Positions 52,534 to 62,434 of a stretch of 64,000 nucleotides of DNA are shown here, one piece after another. How positions within the stretch are numbered: position 1 is the stretch's first letter; the number at the start of each line of letters is the position of its first letter. The stretch is from Haloarcula sp. CBA1127 (GTDB taxonomy: Archaea > Halobacteriota > Halobacteria > Halobacteriales > Haloarculaceae). The notes under the pieces are model-generated. The model searched no databases, was not told where the DNA came from, and saw only the letters and a program-made list of their open reading frames with translations. Both the position numbers and the translations under genes were made by a program. The DNA is taken from positions 1,054,001-1,118,000 of the forward strand of contig NZ_BCNB01000006.1 in assembly GCF_001485575.1 (NCBI RefSeq), read 5' to 3'.

Positions 52534-54363
52534 TTACGGTGCGTAGTAGTACTCGCCGGCGTTCTTCTGCTCGCGGTCCAGTTGCGAGTCGGGCTTGTTG
52601 ATACGGGGGCGTGAGGTCCGCTCGTCGCGGCGGAACGTGATGTCGAGGTTCTGGAGGAACTCGTTCATGCCCTCGCGCATGCCCTGTGGCGGCGCAGCGT
52701 GGCCGTTCTTGGCCGGCTCGCCATCGAAGACGAGCAGGCGGTCGGCCAGCAGGTCGATCATGTAGATGTCGTGGTCGATGACCATCGCCGTCGCGTCGTG
52801 GTTCTCGGCGTAGCGCCGGATGGCCGAGGTCGCCATGACCCGCTGTTCCACGTCCAGATGGGCCGAGGGCTCGTCCAGCAGGTAGAGGTCGGCGTCGTTC
52901 GAGAGACAGGCCGCGATGGCGACCCGCTGGCGCTCCCCGCCCGAAAGGTCGGTGAGTTGCTGTTCCATCACCGATTCGAGTTGGAGGGGCTGTGCGATTT
53001 CGGTGTTCCAGTAGGAACTCCCGAAGTCGTCCGTAATCGACGCGAGGAACGCGTCGACCCGCATCGGCTGGTCGATCTCGATATACTGGGGCTTGTAGGC
53101 GATGTCGAGACTGGTGTCGATTTCGCCCGCACTCGGTTCCAACCGGCCGGCGAGCATCTTCGCAAACGTCGACTTCCCGATACCGTTCGGGCCGACGACG
53201 CCCAGCACCTCGCTCTCACGGATGGTCCCGGCATCGACGGACAGCGAGAACTCGCCATCGCCGTAGCTCTTCTGGAGTTCGGGGTACTCGATGACCACGT
53301 CGCCAGCGGATGCGGTCCGTGGCGCGTGCTCCTCGAACTCGATTTCGGTCTGACGGACGCGCATGTTCTCGTTTTCGAGGTAGCCCGAGAGGTACTCGTT
53401 GATGCCCTTCTTCGTCGACTTGGGCGGTGTGATGATACCGAACGCGCCGGGCGTCCCGTAGGCGACGTTGATGTTATCGGCGAGCAGATCCAGAATCGCG
53501 AGGTCGTGCTCGACGACAAGCATCGAACGGTCCTCGTCTTCGGCGAGTTCGCGGATGAGTCGCGCGGCGGTCATCCGCTGGCCGATGTCTAGATACGGCG
53601 TGATCTCGTCAAGGAAGTAGAAGTCCGCGTCACGAGCCAGCGTAGCAACAAGGGCGACCCGCTGGAGTTCCCCGCCCGAGAGGTCGTCGATGTGGTTGTC
53701 CACGACCGGCTCGATACCCGTCCGCTCGATGAGGTAATCGAGGTCCCCGCGTTCGTCGGTCTGGTTCAGCAGTTCGCTCGCCTTGCCGTCGAACTGGTCC
53801 GGAATCCGGTCGACGTACTGGGGCTTGCGGGCGACGCTCACGTCGCCATCGCGCATCTGCTCGAGGTATTCTTGCAGGGCGGTCCCGCGGTACTCGTCGA
53901 GAATTTCGTCCCAGTTCGGTTCCTCGCCGTAGCGGCCCAGATTGGGCTGCATCTCGTCGGCGAGGATGCGGACGGCCGTTGTCTTCCCGATGCCGTTCGG
54001 GCCGAGAATCCCGGTGACCTGTCCCTCAGAGGGGCTCGGGAGCCCGTACAGCGCGAAGGCGTTCTCCCCGTAGCGGTGGACCGGCTCGTCGGTCAGCTCC
54101 TGTGGGAGATTGATGATCTCAATCGCGTCGAACGGACACTTGTTCACGCAGATACCGCAGGACTCGCCCAGACAGATCTCCTCGGAGATGCGGACCTGGT
54201 CGGGCTGGCCCTCGAAGGGCTCGTCTTCCTCGTACTCGTCTTCCCGTTTGACGATGCATTCCTTCCCGCTGCGGTTGGGCGGGCAGTAGTTCATGCACTC
54301 GTAGTTACAGCGGTCGGGCTGACACCGCTCTAAGTCGACGACGGCGATACTATCGTCAGCCAT
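52534..54363 (-). CDS. rli1: Ribosome-recycling ATPase ABCE1/Rli1
   Basis: A 609-residue essential archaeal protein that splits ribosomes after termination. The N-terminal 75 residues hold two [4Fe-4S] sites (CQPDRCNYECMNYC; CLGESCGICVNKCP), then two ABC modules: GPNGIGKTTAVRILADEM and GPNGIGKSTFAKMLAGRL, with signatures LSGGELQRVALVATLARD and LSGGERQRVAIAACLSN. Start ATG 54363 (MADDSIAVVDL). It follows the EMC6-like gene with only two bases between, implying one operon. Confidence 0.97.
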   Translation of the reverse strand: MADDSIAVVDLERCQPDRCNYECMNYCPPNRSGKECIVKREDEYEEDEPFEGQPDQVRISEEICLGESCGICVNKCPFDAIEIINLPQELTDEPVHRYGENAFALYGLPSPSEGQVTGILGPNGIGKTTAVRILADEMQPNLGRYGEEPNWDEILDEYRGTALQEYLEQMRDGDVSVARKPQYVDRIPDQFDGKASELLNQTDERGDLDYLIERTGIEPVVDNHIDDLSGGELQRVALVATLARDADFYFLDEITPYLDIGQRMTAARLIRELAEDEDRSMLVVEHDLAILDLLADNINVAYGTPGAFGIITPPKSTKKGINEYLSGYLENENMRVRQTEIEFEEHAPRTASAGDVVIEYPELQKSYGDGEFSLSVDAGTIRESEVLGVVGPNGIGKSTFAKMLAGRLEPSAGEIDTSLDIAYKPQYIEIDQPMRVDAFLASITDDFGSSYWNTEIAQPLQLESVMEQQLTDLSGGERQRVAIAACLSNDADLYLLDEPSAHLDVEQRVMATSAIRRYAENHDATAMVIDHDIYMIDLLADRLLVFDGEPAKNGHAAPPQGMREGMNEFLQNLDITFRRDERTSRPRINKPDSQLDREQKNAGEYYYAP

Positions 54364-54365
54364 CG

Positions 54366-54662
54366 TTATGCCCCCGTTGTGAGGAGAATGCCCCACGAAA
54401 CGAACCACAGCGAGAAGGTCATGAAGCCGATGTAGAGCACGTCCTTCGCCGAGAGGTCGTCCGTGTCAATGCCGATCACCCGCAGAATCGGGAACTGTGC
54501 TGCGATAGCGACCGCGAGGACGAGCACGCCTTGTGGGTCGTTTGGCGTGGCCGCTAGCGCGTTGGAACCAAACGCGGCGGCGATGCCAGCGACGGCTGTC
54601 AGCGTCGTGACAGAGAGCCCCCGCATATGGGAGCTCATTCCGTCCGCCGTTTCCGTAGCCAT
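54366..54662 (-). CDS. EMC6-like membrane protein
   Basis: A 98-residue protein with three hydrophobic segments: VTTLTAVAGIAAAFGSNALA, QGVLVLAVAIAAQFPILRVI and KDVLYIGFMTFSLWFVSWGI. This arrangement and length fit the archaeal EMC6-like proteins, distant relatives of the EMC membrane-insertase subunit. Start ATG 54662; 54689 is an alternative. Upstream of and adjacent to rli1, so ribosome recycling and membrane protein insertion are encoded together; a working link is inferred only. Confidence 0.78.
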   Translation of the reverse strand: MATETADGMSSHMRGLSVTTLTAVAGIAAAFGSNALAATPNDPQGVLVLAVAIAAQFPILRVIGIDTDDLSAKDVLYIGFMTFSLWFVSWGILLTTGA

Positions 54663-54787
54663 ACCACACGTTCCACTACCCGCAACCAAAAGGTGCGCGG
54701 TTCAGGGCTGTGACGCGGCCGCGAATGCGTGCGCCGGCGAGACTGACTCCTCAATCTTTATGCGCCCGGCGCTTGTGATTACGGGTA

Positions 54788-55051
54788 ATGACGGACTCTG
54801 ATGGGGAAGCCATCGCAGACCTTCCGCCGAGCGCAAAGCTCGTGTACAAGGTTCTGGAGTACGACGGCCCGCTGACACAGAAAGGAATCGTCGAGGAGTC
54901 GATGCTTTCGGCACGGACTGTCCGCTACGCTCTGGAACGACTCGACGAAGTCGGTGTTATCGAAGAAGACGTGTACTTCGCCGACGCGCGACAGAACCTC
55001 TACGAGATTACCGAACAACCGGCAGAAGCAGACGCCGCGGTTTCGGATTAA
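54788..55051 (+). CDS. MarR-like winged-helix transcriptional regulator
   Basis: An 87-residue winged helix: PPSAKLVYKVLEYDGPLTQK (helix 1-2), VEESMLSARTVRYALERLDE (recognition helix) and VGVIEEDVYFADARQNLYEI (wing). No sensor domain, so it may be a basal regulator. The family name is MarR/HTH-20-like. Divergent from the EMC6-like gene with 125 bases between, a region that could hold both promoters. Confidence 0.85.
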   Translation: MTDSDGEAIADLPPSAKLVYKVLEYDGPLTQKGIVEESMLSARTVRYALERLDEVGVIEEDVYFADARQNLYEITEQPAEADAAVSD

Positions 55052-55097
55052 CTCGCTTTCTCGCTCGTTGCTTCCTAGCGCAGTCGGGAGCTTGCCG

Positions 55098-55655
55098 CTA
55101 CAGCGACGCGACCACGTCGTCCGTCGTCGCAATCGTCGCGAACTCACCGCGCAGTTGCGCTAGCGCCGTTCGGTGAACGAGGTCCGGGTCGAAGTGTTCG
55201 CCGTCGAGTGTCCGGTCGAACGTCGCGGTCGCGTCGCCCGGAACGACAACGTCGAACCCCCGGTTCTCGGCCATCCGTGTCGTCGTCGAGACGCAGTGGT
55301 CGGTCGTCAGGCCACAGATGACGAGCGTCTCGAAGGCATTGTCGCGGAGCCAGTCCGCTAATCCGGTGTCGATGAACGCGCCGTTGACGCGCTTCTCGAA
55401 CGTCGCTTCCCCCGATTCGGGCTCCAGCTCCGGTTTGAACGCAAAGCCCGGTTCGCCGCGCCGAAGCGGCGAGTCCGACTCCGCCGAGCTGTGGCGGACG
55501 TGGACAACCGGCAGACCGCGCTCTCGCCACGCCGTAAGCAAGCGCGCCGCGTTCGCCTCGGCGTCGGGGTTGTTCCGTGTTCCCCACCGCGACTCGTCGA
55601 ACCCCTGTTGGAAGTCGACCAGCATGAGCACCGGCGTCTCGGGCAGTGCGACCAT
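55098..55655 (-). CDS. Isochorismatase-family hydrolase
   Basis: A 185-residue cysteine hydrolase. The triad is Asp in [10 protein letters not shown], Lys in FEKRVNGAF, and Cys in [20 protein letters not shown]. The family includes nicotinamidases, isochorismatases and carbamoylases; the substrate cannot be decided from sequence. It begins one base after the stop of the YqcI/YcgG gene, so both are one operon. Confidence 0.9.
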   Translation of the reverse strand: MVALPETPVLMLVDFQQGFDESRWGTRNNPDAEANAARLLTAWRERGLPVVHVRHSSAESDSPLRRGEPGFAFKPELEPESGEATFEKRVNGAFIDTGLADWLRDNAFETLVICGLTTDHCVSTTTRMAENRGFDVVVPGDATATFDRTLDGEHFDPDLVHRTALAQLRGEFATIATTDDVVASL

Positions 55656-55656
55656 C

Positions 55657-56478
55657 TCAGTCGGCCGGCTCCGGTGCGGGCGTTTCGATGAGCCACCTCG
55701 ATTTCGGATGCTCGCGCGTCACGGTCATCGGACACTCGTCCGGCGATGCGTCCTCGTCCGACGACAGCATATACTGGGGCCATTCCCGGTCGCCCTCGAC
55801 GCCCCAGTCGCCTATGTCGGCGTGGGGACAGACGCCATCGTACTCCTCCAGTCGACCCTGAATGACATCGCGGGCATGCTGGCCGGCCTCGGTATCGGCT
55901 GTGACGTTCAGATCCTCGAACAGCGCCCGTGGCTGGAACGTGATTTCCAGTCCGACCGGACAGTAGCGGCTCTTTCGCGTGTCGTAGAACGGCGCGCGGC
56001 AGGTCGGAAACATCGGCTTGCCGCCGAAACAGAACTCCCAGTGCGGGTCGTCCGGGTCGGTCGGGATATCCTCGGGCCACGGTTCCGGGTCGTGGACGTG
56101 GAGGAACTGCAGGATATGCCAGAGGCGGCTGTGGTACTCAGACTCTGTCAGGGGCCGTTCGGGCGGCCGGAAGAAGGTTACCAGCGAGGCTCGCTCGCTG
56201 TGGTCCTGATAGGTGTCGAGGTACTTCAGTAGCGTCTGGCCGAGGTCGAACAGCGCGTCCGGGTCGCTCATCGACGGGACGGCCGTGTACAGCGGCTCGC
56301 CGTCTCGAACTGACTCCGCGCCGAAGAAACAGGGGAACGGGGAGCCGTTTCGCTCACCGGTCAACCCCTCGCGGAAGGTCCGCCAGTGGGCCCCGACCCA
56401 CTCTGGCGCGTTGCCGCGCTCCACTCGGGCGGCCAGCGTCTCTTGGTCTTGTAACCTACCGACGACTGCATTGGTCAT
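55657..56478 (-). CDS. YqcI/YcgG family protein
   Basis: A 273-residue protein of the YqcI/YcgG family with typical blocks [14 protein letters not shown]-like ([20 protein letters not shown]), [40 protein letters not shown] and [14 protein letters not shown]. It has many Cys, His and Trp residues, including SRYCPVG and GVCPHADIG, which could bind metal or haem. Function uncertain. It is translated just ahead of the isochorismatase-like enzyme. Confidence 0.85.
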   Translation of the reverse strand: MTNAVVGRLQDQETLAARVERGNAPEWVGAHWRTFREGLTGERNGSPFPCFFGAESVRDGEPLYTAVPSMSDPDALFDLGQTLLKYLDTYQDHSERASLVTFFRPPERPLTESEYHSRLWHILQFLHVHDPEPWPEDIPTDPDDPHWEFCFGGKPMFPTCRAPFYDTRKSRYCPVGLEITFQPRALFEDLNVTADTEAGQHARDVIQGRLEEYDGVCPHADIGDWGVEGDREWPQYMLSSDEDASPDECPMTVTREHPKSRWLIETPAPEPAD

Positions 56479-56565
56479 AGCTAGAACGTCGGGTTCCAGG
56501 GGAATTTAGCTGTCGTTTTCGTCGGCTCGGCGGGTGCTAACTGCCGACTGCCTGCTCGCCGAACC

Positions 56566-58443
56566 CTACGACGGCACGACGGTAATCGTGCTTCCGCGGT
56601 CGATAGCTCGCTCCAGTTCCTCGGCGATGCCTGACCCGCGCGAGACCTGAATCTCGCCGCCACGCGAGACCGTGGCGGTAAAGAGGTACTCGCCGTCGGC
56701 CTGCAGTTCGACCGTATCGCCGGCGTGACCGTCGAGCGGCACGATGACGTGTCGGGAGGTGACCTCCGGCTGGACGATTTCGCCCTCCTTGCCGCCGGAG
56801 TCGGTCTGGGGACCGCCAGACGGCCCGGTCGGTCGCTCCTCGAAGGTCCGCACGTCGATGTCGATACCGAGGCGGTTCTCCACGTCGGAGATGCGGCCGC
56901 CGCCCTTGCCGATGACCTGCGAGATGTCGTCGTCTTCGACCCAGACAACAGCGGTGTTCGGACCGCGGAGTTCGACCTCGACGTGACCCCGGGCGATAGA
57001 GCGGATCTCGCGTTCGACCTCCTGTTTGGCGAGGCGGTCGACGCCGGAGTCCGGCTGGTCCTCGTCGTCGTTCAGCGGGACGGTGACGACCTGACGGTTG
57101 AACGTGTAGATCTCGAACTCCGGCCGACCGGTCTCGAAGTCCTTGACCATGATGACCGGTCGCGCAAGGTCTTCCTCCATGAGGCCTTGCGGGACCTTGA
57201 CCTCCGTCGACACGTCATAGACCGTGTCGACTTCTCCGGCTTCAATGTAGACGACGGTGTCGACGATCTGGGGGATGAGCCCGAGTTCCACGCGGCCGAT
57301 GAGGCGCTGGAGCGCGTCGATGGCGCGGGTCGCGTGGACGACGCCGACCATGCCGACGCCGGCCAGTCGCATATCCGCGAACACCTCGAAGTCGTCGGTC
57401 TTGCGCACCTCATCGTAGATGGTGTAGTCAGGCCGGACCATCAACAGCGAGTCGGCGGTCTTCTCCATCGAGCCGCCGAGTTCGGTGTACTGCGTGATGT
57501 TCGGGCCGACCTGGAGGTCTCGCGGTTTCTCCATCGTCTTGACCGCGTAGTCGGCGTCGACGAGGAACTCCCCGACCGCCTGGGCGAAGGTGGACTTCCC
57601 GGCTCCGGGCGACCCAGAGATGAGGACGCCGCGCTGGTGTTCGGTGAAGCGGTCCCGCAGTTCGTCAGCGTACTCGTAGTCGTCCAGTTCGGTCTTGACG
57701 ATAGGCCGAACGGCCGTGATTTCGAGTGCGTCCGAGAACGGCGGTCGCGCGATGGCGATTCGGTAGTCCCGGAACTGGGTGATTGTCATGCCGGGCTCGT
57801 CGAGTTCGAGGAAGCCGTCCGGCGATGCGCGTGCGCTTTCCTCGATGTCGGCGGCGTACTCCCGGAGTTCGCTCTCCGTCGCGGGACTGTCGCGGATCGG
57901 CGTGTACTGCATGTCGCCGATAGAGCCCTTTTTCGCGTAGGGCTCGACACCGACCTTGAGGTGGACGCTCATCGTCCCCTCGTCGAAGAAGTTCTCTATC
58001 TGCAGGCGGTCGACTGTTCGCTTCACTGGGTCGATGAACTCCACTGCGAGACCCTTCGCGCGGGCGACTTCCGCCTGGACGTCATCGCTGGTCACAAGCG
58101 TCGCGTCGCGGTCACCAGCGATATCCCGGATGAGCGCGTCGATCTGGCCTTCGCCGGCCTCGCGCTTTTCGATGGCGTCGGGCCGCCGGCCGACGTACTC
58201 TACGTCGATGGTGCCTTCCTCAGCCAGGTCGACAAGTGTCTGGAGCTCTTCGAGTCCCTCCCAGCCCGTCTCGCGGCCATCGTTCGCCTGTGCTTCGAGT
58301 TCGCCGACGACGGCTTCGGGAATGATGACCGTCGCGCCGGCAAAGCCCATGCCGTCGACATCCGTGTCGGGGTCGGCGTCGGCCTTCACTTGGTCGGACA
58401 CGCGGCCGTCGATGACCACGCTCGTGTCCGGTACAATTTCCAT
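56566..58443 (-). CDS. PINA: PIN-domain, PilT-type ATPase and KH domain protein
   Basis: A 625-residue archaeal protein. Residues 1-160 are a PIN domain (MEIVPDTSVVIDGRVSDQ, later VTSDDVQAEVARAKGLAVEF). The centre is a PilT/VirB11-like ATPase with Walker A ISGSPGAGKSTFAQAVGE. The C-terminal third has a KH-type VIGKGGGRISDVENRLGID. In Sulfolobus the PINA homologue migrates Holliday junctions. Start ATG 58443; a longer Arg-rich extension upstream is a shadow. Upstream on the same strand is the UV endonuclease gene. Confidence 0.92.
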   Translation of the reverse strand: MEIVPDTSVVIDGRVSDQVKADADPDTDVDGMGFAGATVIIPEAVVGELEAQANDGRETGWEGLEELQTLVDLAEEGTIDVEYVGRRPDAIEKREAGEGQIDALIRDIAGDRDATLVTSDDVQAEVARAKGLAVEFIDPVKRTVDRLQIENFFDEGTMSVHLKVGVEPYAKKGSIGDMQYTPIRDSPATESELREYAADIEESARASPDGFLELDEPGMTITQFRDYRIAIARPPFSDALEITAVRPIVKTELDDYEYADELRDRFTEHQRGVLISGSPGAGKSTFAQAVGEFLVDADYAVKTMEKPRDLQVGPNITQYTELGGSMEKTADSLLMVRPDYTIYDEVRKTDDFEVFADMRLAGVGMVGVVHATRAIDALQRLIGRVELGLIPQIVDTVVYIEAGEVDTVYDVSTEVKVPQGLMEEDLARPVIMVKDFETGRPEFEIYTFNRQVVTVPLNDDEDQPDSGVDRLAKQEVEREIRSIARGHVEVELRGPNTAVVWVEDDDISQVIGKGGGRISDVENRLGIDIDVRTFEERPTGPSGGPQTDSGGKEGEIVQPEVTSRHVIVPLDGHAGDTVELQADGEYLFTATVSRGGEIQVSRGSGIAEELERAIDRGSTITVVPS

Positions 58444-58525
58444 ACGCGAACGTTGGAGACTGCCGTTGATAAGGGTGTGGAGTCTCCCGCTCCGGATCGA
58501 CGTTCGACACCGATAGCGTGCCTGC

Positions 58526-59449
58526 TCACTCCGGGCTTGGCGCACGGTCGGTGTCGGCCGCTCGCAGGCGAAACAACGACCGCTCCTTGCCGTGGGATTC
58601 AATCATCACGTCCGATTGTTCGGTGAGCCATGTCGGGACAGCAGCGACGTGGTCAGCGTGTGCCTGTGGGCTCGCATCGCTGTCTGGCCGGAGGCGCGCC
58701 GGCTCCGAGTAATGTGTGATTGGCCAGACGCCATCCCACGTTTCCCGTGCCAGGTTGAACCCCGCACGATAGGTGAGCCCGCGGTCAGTGAAGCTGTGAT
58801 GGTGATAATCGAACGTCACGGGAATATCGACTTGACTGGCGACGTCCGTGACGAGTTCCTGGACGCTCCACAGCGACTCGGCGTCGTCGTTTTCGACAGT
58901 CAGCCGGTCGCGAGCCCGCGGCGCAAGGTCGCTGACGACATCGCAGAACCGGTTGGCTGTCGCCGCCTTGTCACCGTAATGAGCGCCGATATGGACGTTA
59001 ATCGCGTACCGCGGCGACCGCGGGAGCCCCATCAGGTCTAGCCAGCGGCCGTGGTGTTCGACCGACTCGACGGAGCGAGCGACGGTGTCGTCGGACTCAC
59101 TCGCCAGCTTGCACCAGTGGCTCGGGTGAAAGGTCAGGCGCATATCGTTGTCCTGTACGAGCGCGCCACACTCCGCTGCCAGTGACTGGACCCGCTCGTA
59201 GTTCGGCAGGGCAGTAATGTCGAACTGTGAGTTCCACGGGACGAGTTTGGAGCTACAGCGATAGAAGTTGATGCCGTGGTCGCGATTCCACAGCAGAATC
59301 TCGCGCAGGTCCTCGAAGTTCTGCGCAGCGAGCGTGGCCGCGTACTCGATACCCTCGGATTCCCAGGTCTTCTTCTGCATGTCGCGATTGCACCGGCGAG
59401 GCGGGTCACGCTCTCGGAGCGTCCGGTTCATCGCCGCGTAGCCCAGCAT
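58526..59449 (-). CDS. uvsE: UV damage endonuclease UvdE
   Basis: A 307-residue TIM-barrel endonuclease that incises next to UV photoproducts. Family blocks: LGYAAMNRTLRERDPPRRCN at the N-terminus, GINFYRCSSKLVPWNSQFD, LTFHPSHWCKL, NVHIGAHYGDK, LTVENDDAESLWSV and FDYHHHSFTDRG for metal binding. A GTG at 59500 would add 17 residues not needed for the fold. With uvrA in the same window this offers an alternative excision pathway. Confidence 0.9.
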   Translation of the reverse strand: MLGYAAMNRTLRERDPPRRCNRDMQKKTWESEGIEYAATLAAQNFEDLREILLWNRDHGINFYRCSSKLVPWNSQFDITALPNYERVQSLAAECGALVQDNDMRLTFHPSHWCKLASESDDTVARSVESVEHHGRWLDLMGLPRSPRYAINVHIGAHYGDKAATANRFCDVVSDLAPRARDRLTVENDDAESLWSVQELVTDVASQVDIPVTFDYHHHSFTDRGLTYRAGFNLARETWDGVWPITHYSEPARLRPDSDASPQAHADHVAAVPTWLTEQSDVMIESHGKERSLFRLRAADTDRAPSPE

Positions 59450-59661
59450 TACCGAGTATTGCCGCTCGGGACACACAGGTGTTCGGTTCGAAACGGACAC
59501 CAGAAGTCTCAGCGAAAACTGCGCCCCTCCAACCCGTTTCAGGCCTGATACAGAGTTACCGGTGGACTGACGCCCATCTTTCGGACCGGGTCAGCGTGGG
59601 CCAGCCAACGCGAGCGTCGCCTGCCGCGGATTTTTGTTCCGCGGGCTCTCGACCCACGGAT

Positions 59662-60744
59662 ATGGACACGCTCACATCGCTGACTCACGACCTTGTTTCG
59701 ATCTCCAGTCACGACGACGAAGCGGCTGCCGGGGAGTATATCTTGACGTGGCTCCGGGAGCACACCGATGCACGCGTCAGCCGTGACGACCACGGCAACG
59801 TCATCGCCCGCAAGGGACAAGGCGACGACTCGCTTGCCTTCGTCGGCCACCACGACGTCGTCCCGCCGGACGAGTCGCAGGTCGACGCCGACGGCAAGTA
59901 CGTCATCGAGGAACGCAACGGCCGCCTCTACGGCCGCGGTGCGGCGGACATGAAAGGGTGTGTCGCTGCGGCGATGCTGGCCTTCCGAGACGCCGACCCC
60001 GCCGGCGAACTGGTCTTCGCTTCCTTCGTCGGCGAGGAACAGGGTGGCGTCGGCTGTCAGGCCGCTATCGAGGACGGTTTCGCGCCCGACTACGCCGTCG
60101 TCGGCGAGGGGTCGACCGGCTACTCTGCACCCGGAACGACGGACGTGGCCGTCGCGCATAAGGGCCGGCGGGGATCGACTCTCGTTGCCGACGGCGCGGC
60201 GGCCCATGCCAGCGAACCCGAGGCCGGCGCGAACGCCATCTACCGCGCGACCGACGCCGTCGACGTGGTTCGGGACCTCGACTTCCCGTCGACGACAGTG
60301 CTCGGCCACGAGATGAGCGGGAGCGTCGCCGCTACCGAGATTGACGGGGGTTCGGCCTGGAACGTCATCCCCGAGCGCTGTGCGGTCACCGTCGACGAGC
60401 GGACGGTCCCCGACGAGCGCGCACCGCTTGACAGGGTCGAAGCCATCGACGGCGTGTCCTGGCGCGTCGACCAGGACCTCCCGCCGATGGCCTGTGGCGA
60501 CGCCGACTTTGCGGAGAGGGTGCTGGACGCCGCTACCGCCGCTCAGGACGCTACACCCGAACACGTCGTCAAACCGCACGCGACCGACGCCGGCTGGCTC
60601 GCCCAGGCCGGAACGGACTGCGTCGTTGTCGGCGCGGCCGAACCCGGCGAGGCACACACCGCCGACGAGAGCGTATCGCTGGCTGTCATCGAGCGGTGCC
60701 GGACTGTCTACGAGCGTGTCGCTGAGTCGTGGCCGTCCGAGTGA
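59662..60744 (+). CDS. M20 family metallopeptidase/deacylase (ArgE/DapE-like)
   Basis: A 360-residue dinuclear zinc enzyme. FVGHHDVVPPD supplies the first His/Asp, GRGAADMKGCVAAAMLAFRD the bridging Asp, and SFVGEEQGGVGC the catalytic Glu pair. Dimerisation domain from about residue 170. Family members deacylate amino acids or LysW-bound lysine/ornithine; which one cannot be said here. Start MDTLTSLTHDLV at 59662. Divergent from the UV endonuclease gene. Confidence 0.88.
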   Translation: MDTLTSLTHDLVSISSHDDEAAAGEYILTWLREHTDARVSRDDHGNVIARKGQGDDSLAFVGHHDVVPPDESQVDADGKYVIEERNGRLYGRGAADMKGCVAAAMLAFRDADPAGELVFASFVGEEQGGVGCQAAIEDGFAPDYAVVGEGSTGYSAPGTTDVAVAHKGRRGSTLVADGAAAHASEPEAGANAIYRATDAVDVVRDLDFPSTTVLGHEMSGSVAATEIDGGSAWNVIPERCAVTVDERTVPDERAPLDRVEAIDGVSWRVDQDLPPMACGDADFAERVLDAATAAQDATPEHVVKPHATDAGWLAQAGTDCVVVGAAEPGEAHTADESVSLAVIERCRTVYERVAESWPSE

Positions 60745-60842
60745 TTGTCGACTGTTCCGTGTCGCCTTGATATGCCCTGTTAGCCAGTGCACCCCTTACC
60801 GGCGGCATCGGGTCTTTACCGTCGCCGGCCTAACCCCGCCGT

Positions 60843-62345
60843 ATGGCAACAGCGAGCGAGGACAGCGAGTCCACGTATGAGCAGTTTCTGGATCACGTCC
60901 GCCGCCTCCATTACGTCGGGGACGCCGGCGGCGTCCTCAACTGGGACCAGCAGGTGATGATGCCCGACGCCGGCACGCCGGCCCGGGCGAAGCAGACCTC
61001 CGCCATCTCCACGCTCCATCACGAACTGCTGACTGACGACGACCTGGCCGACTGGCTGGACGAACTCGACGACGCCGACCTCGACCCCGAGCAGGCGGCT
61101 GTCGTCCGGGAGGTCCGGCGAGACCACGAGCGAGCCACCAAGGTTCCCGCCGATCTGGTCGAACGCATTTCCGAGGCGTCCTCGAACGCCCTGCCGGTCT
61201 GGAAGGAGGCCAAGGCCGAGGACGACTTCGACGCCTTCGCTGACACGCTCGAAGAACTGGTCGAACTCCGCCGGGAGTACGCCGCCGCCATCGACCCCGA
61301 CCGCGACCCCTACGAGGTGCTGTTCGAGGAATACGAACCGTACCTCGGCATCGACACCGCCGAGGACGTGCTGACGGATCTTCGGGACGCACTCGTCCCG
61401 CTTATCGACGACATCGCCGACAGTGACGTGACGCTTGCGGACCCGTTCGAGGGAACCTACGACGACGACACCCAGCACGCTCTTGTCGAGACGGCGCTGG
61501 ACACGCTAGGGTACGACTGGGACCGCGGCCGCCTCGACACCGCGCCCCACCCGTTCTCGATGGGGACGCAGTTCGACGCCCGCGTCACTACCCGCTTCAC
61601 CCCCGAGGACCCGCTGGACGCGCTGGGCTCAACCATCCACGAGTTCGGCCACGCCACTTACACGCTCGGTCTGCCACAGGAGGACTATGGCACGCCGCTG
61701 GGCGACAACCGCGACCTCTCCGTTCACGAGTCACAGTCCCGCTTCTGGGAGAACCACGTCGGTCGCTCGCGTCCATTCTGGGATTTCTTCACCGAGACGG
61801 CCAACGACCATCTCGGGACCGACGCCACCGCCCAGCAGTTCTACGAAGCGTTCAACGAGGTGTACGACGACAATCTCATTCGGGTCGAAGCGGACGAACT
61901 GACCTACCATATGCACATCATCGTCCGCTTCGAAATCGAGCGCGACCTCATCCGCGGGGACCTCGACGTGGCGGACGTGCCGCAGGTCTGGAACGACAAG
62001 ATGGAGGAGTATCTCGGCGTCCGTCCTGACACCGACGCTGAGGGCTGCCTGCAGGACATCCACTGGACCAACGGGTCCTTCGGCTACTTCCCGACCTACA
62101 CGCTCGGGTCGGTGCTGGCCGCGCAACTGGACCACCACGCTCGACAGGACATCGACGGCTTCGACGACCACATCCGTGCCGGCGAGTTCGACCCGATCCA
62201 CGACTGGCTCACCGAGAACGTCCACCAGCACGGCGCTCGCTACCGGACCGACGACCTCGTCGAAGAAGCGACTGGCGAATCCTTCACCGCTGAGCACTTC
62301 CTCGACTACGCCGAGGAGAAGTACCGCACGCTGTACGACTGCTGA
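60843..62345 (+). CDS. Carboxypeptidase Taq (M32 family)
   Basis: A 500-residue zinc carboxypeptidase. The zinc motif HEFGH is at residues 266-270 ([20 protein letters not shown]), and [20 protein letters not shown] gives the third ligand Glu and family signature. The N-terminal helical region begins [20 protein letters not shown]. It removes C-terminal amino acids in the cytoplasm. It follows the M20 gene by 98 bases, likely a separate unit. Length as expected. Confidence 0.94.
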   Translation: MATASEDSESTYEQFLDHVRRLHYVGDAGGVLNWDQQVMMPDAGTPARAKQTSAISTLHHELLTDDDLADWLDELDDADLDPEQAAVVREVRRDHERATKVPADLVERISEASSNALPVWKEAKAEDDFDAFADTLEELVELRREYAAAIDPDRDPYEVLFEEYEPYLGIDTAEDVLTDLRDALVPLIDDIADSDVTLADPFEGTYDDDTQHALVETALDTLGYDWDRGRLDTAPHPFSMGTQFDARVTTRFTPEDPLDALGSTIHEFGHATYTLGLPQEDYGTPLGDNRDLSVHESQSRFWENHVGRSRPFWDFFTETANDHLGTDATAQQFYEAFNEVYDDNLIRVEADELTYHMHIIVRFEIERDLIRGDLDVADVPQVWNDKMEEYLGVRPDTDAEGCLQDIHWTNGSFGYFPTYTLGSVLAAQLDHHARQDIDGFDDHIRAGEFDPIHDWLTENVHQHGARYRTDDLVEEATGESFTAEHFLDYAEEKYRTLYDC

Positions 62346-62402
62346 CACGACGGTCGACGAACGCCGTTCCAGATATCGACTCTGATACTATTGGGCAACT
62401 CG

Positions 62403-62410
62403 TTTTATAT
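62403..62410 (+). promoter_or_regulatory. TATA box of the transducer gene
   Basis: TTTTATAT centred about 28 bases before the ATG at 62435; it decides this start over the GTG at 62423. Confidence 0.65.
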
Positions 62411-62434
62411 TCCCCGTCCATTGTGACGACTACT

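Noticed and set aside
56725-58626. A 633-residue plus-strand frame opposite PINA
   Set aside because: Antisense shadow; no motif, while PINA on the other strand has PIN, Walker and KH motifs.
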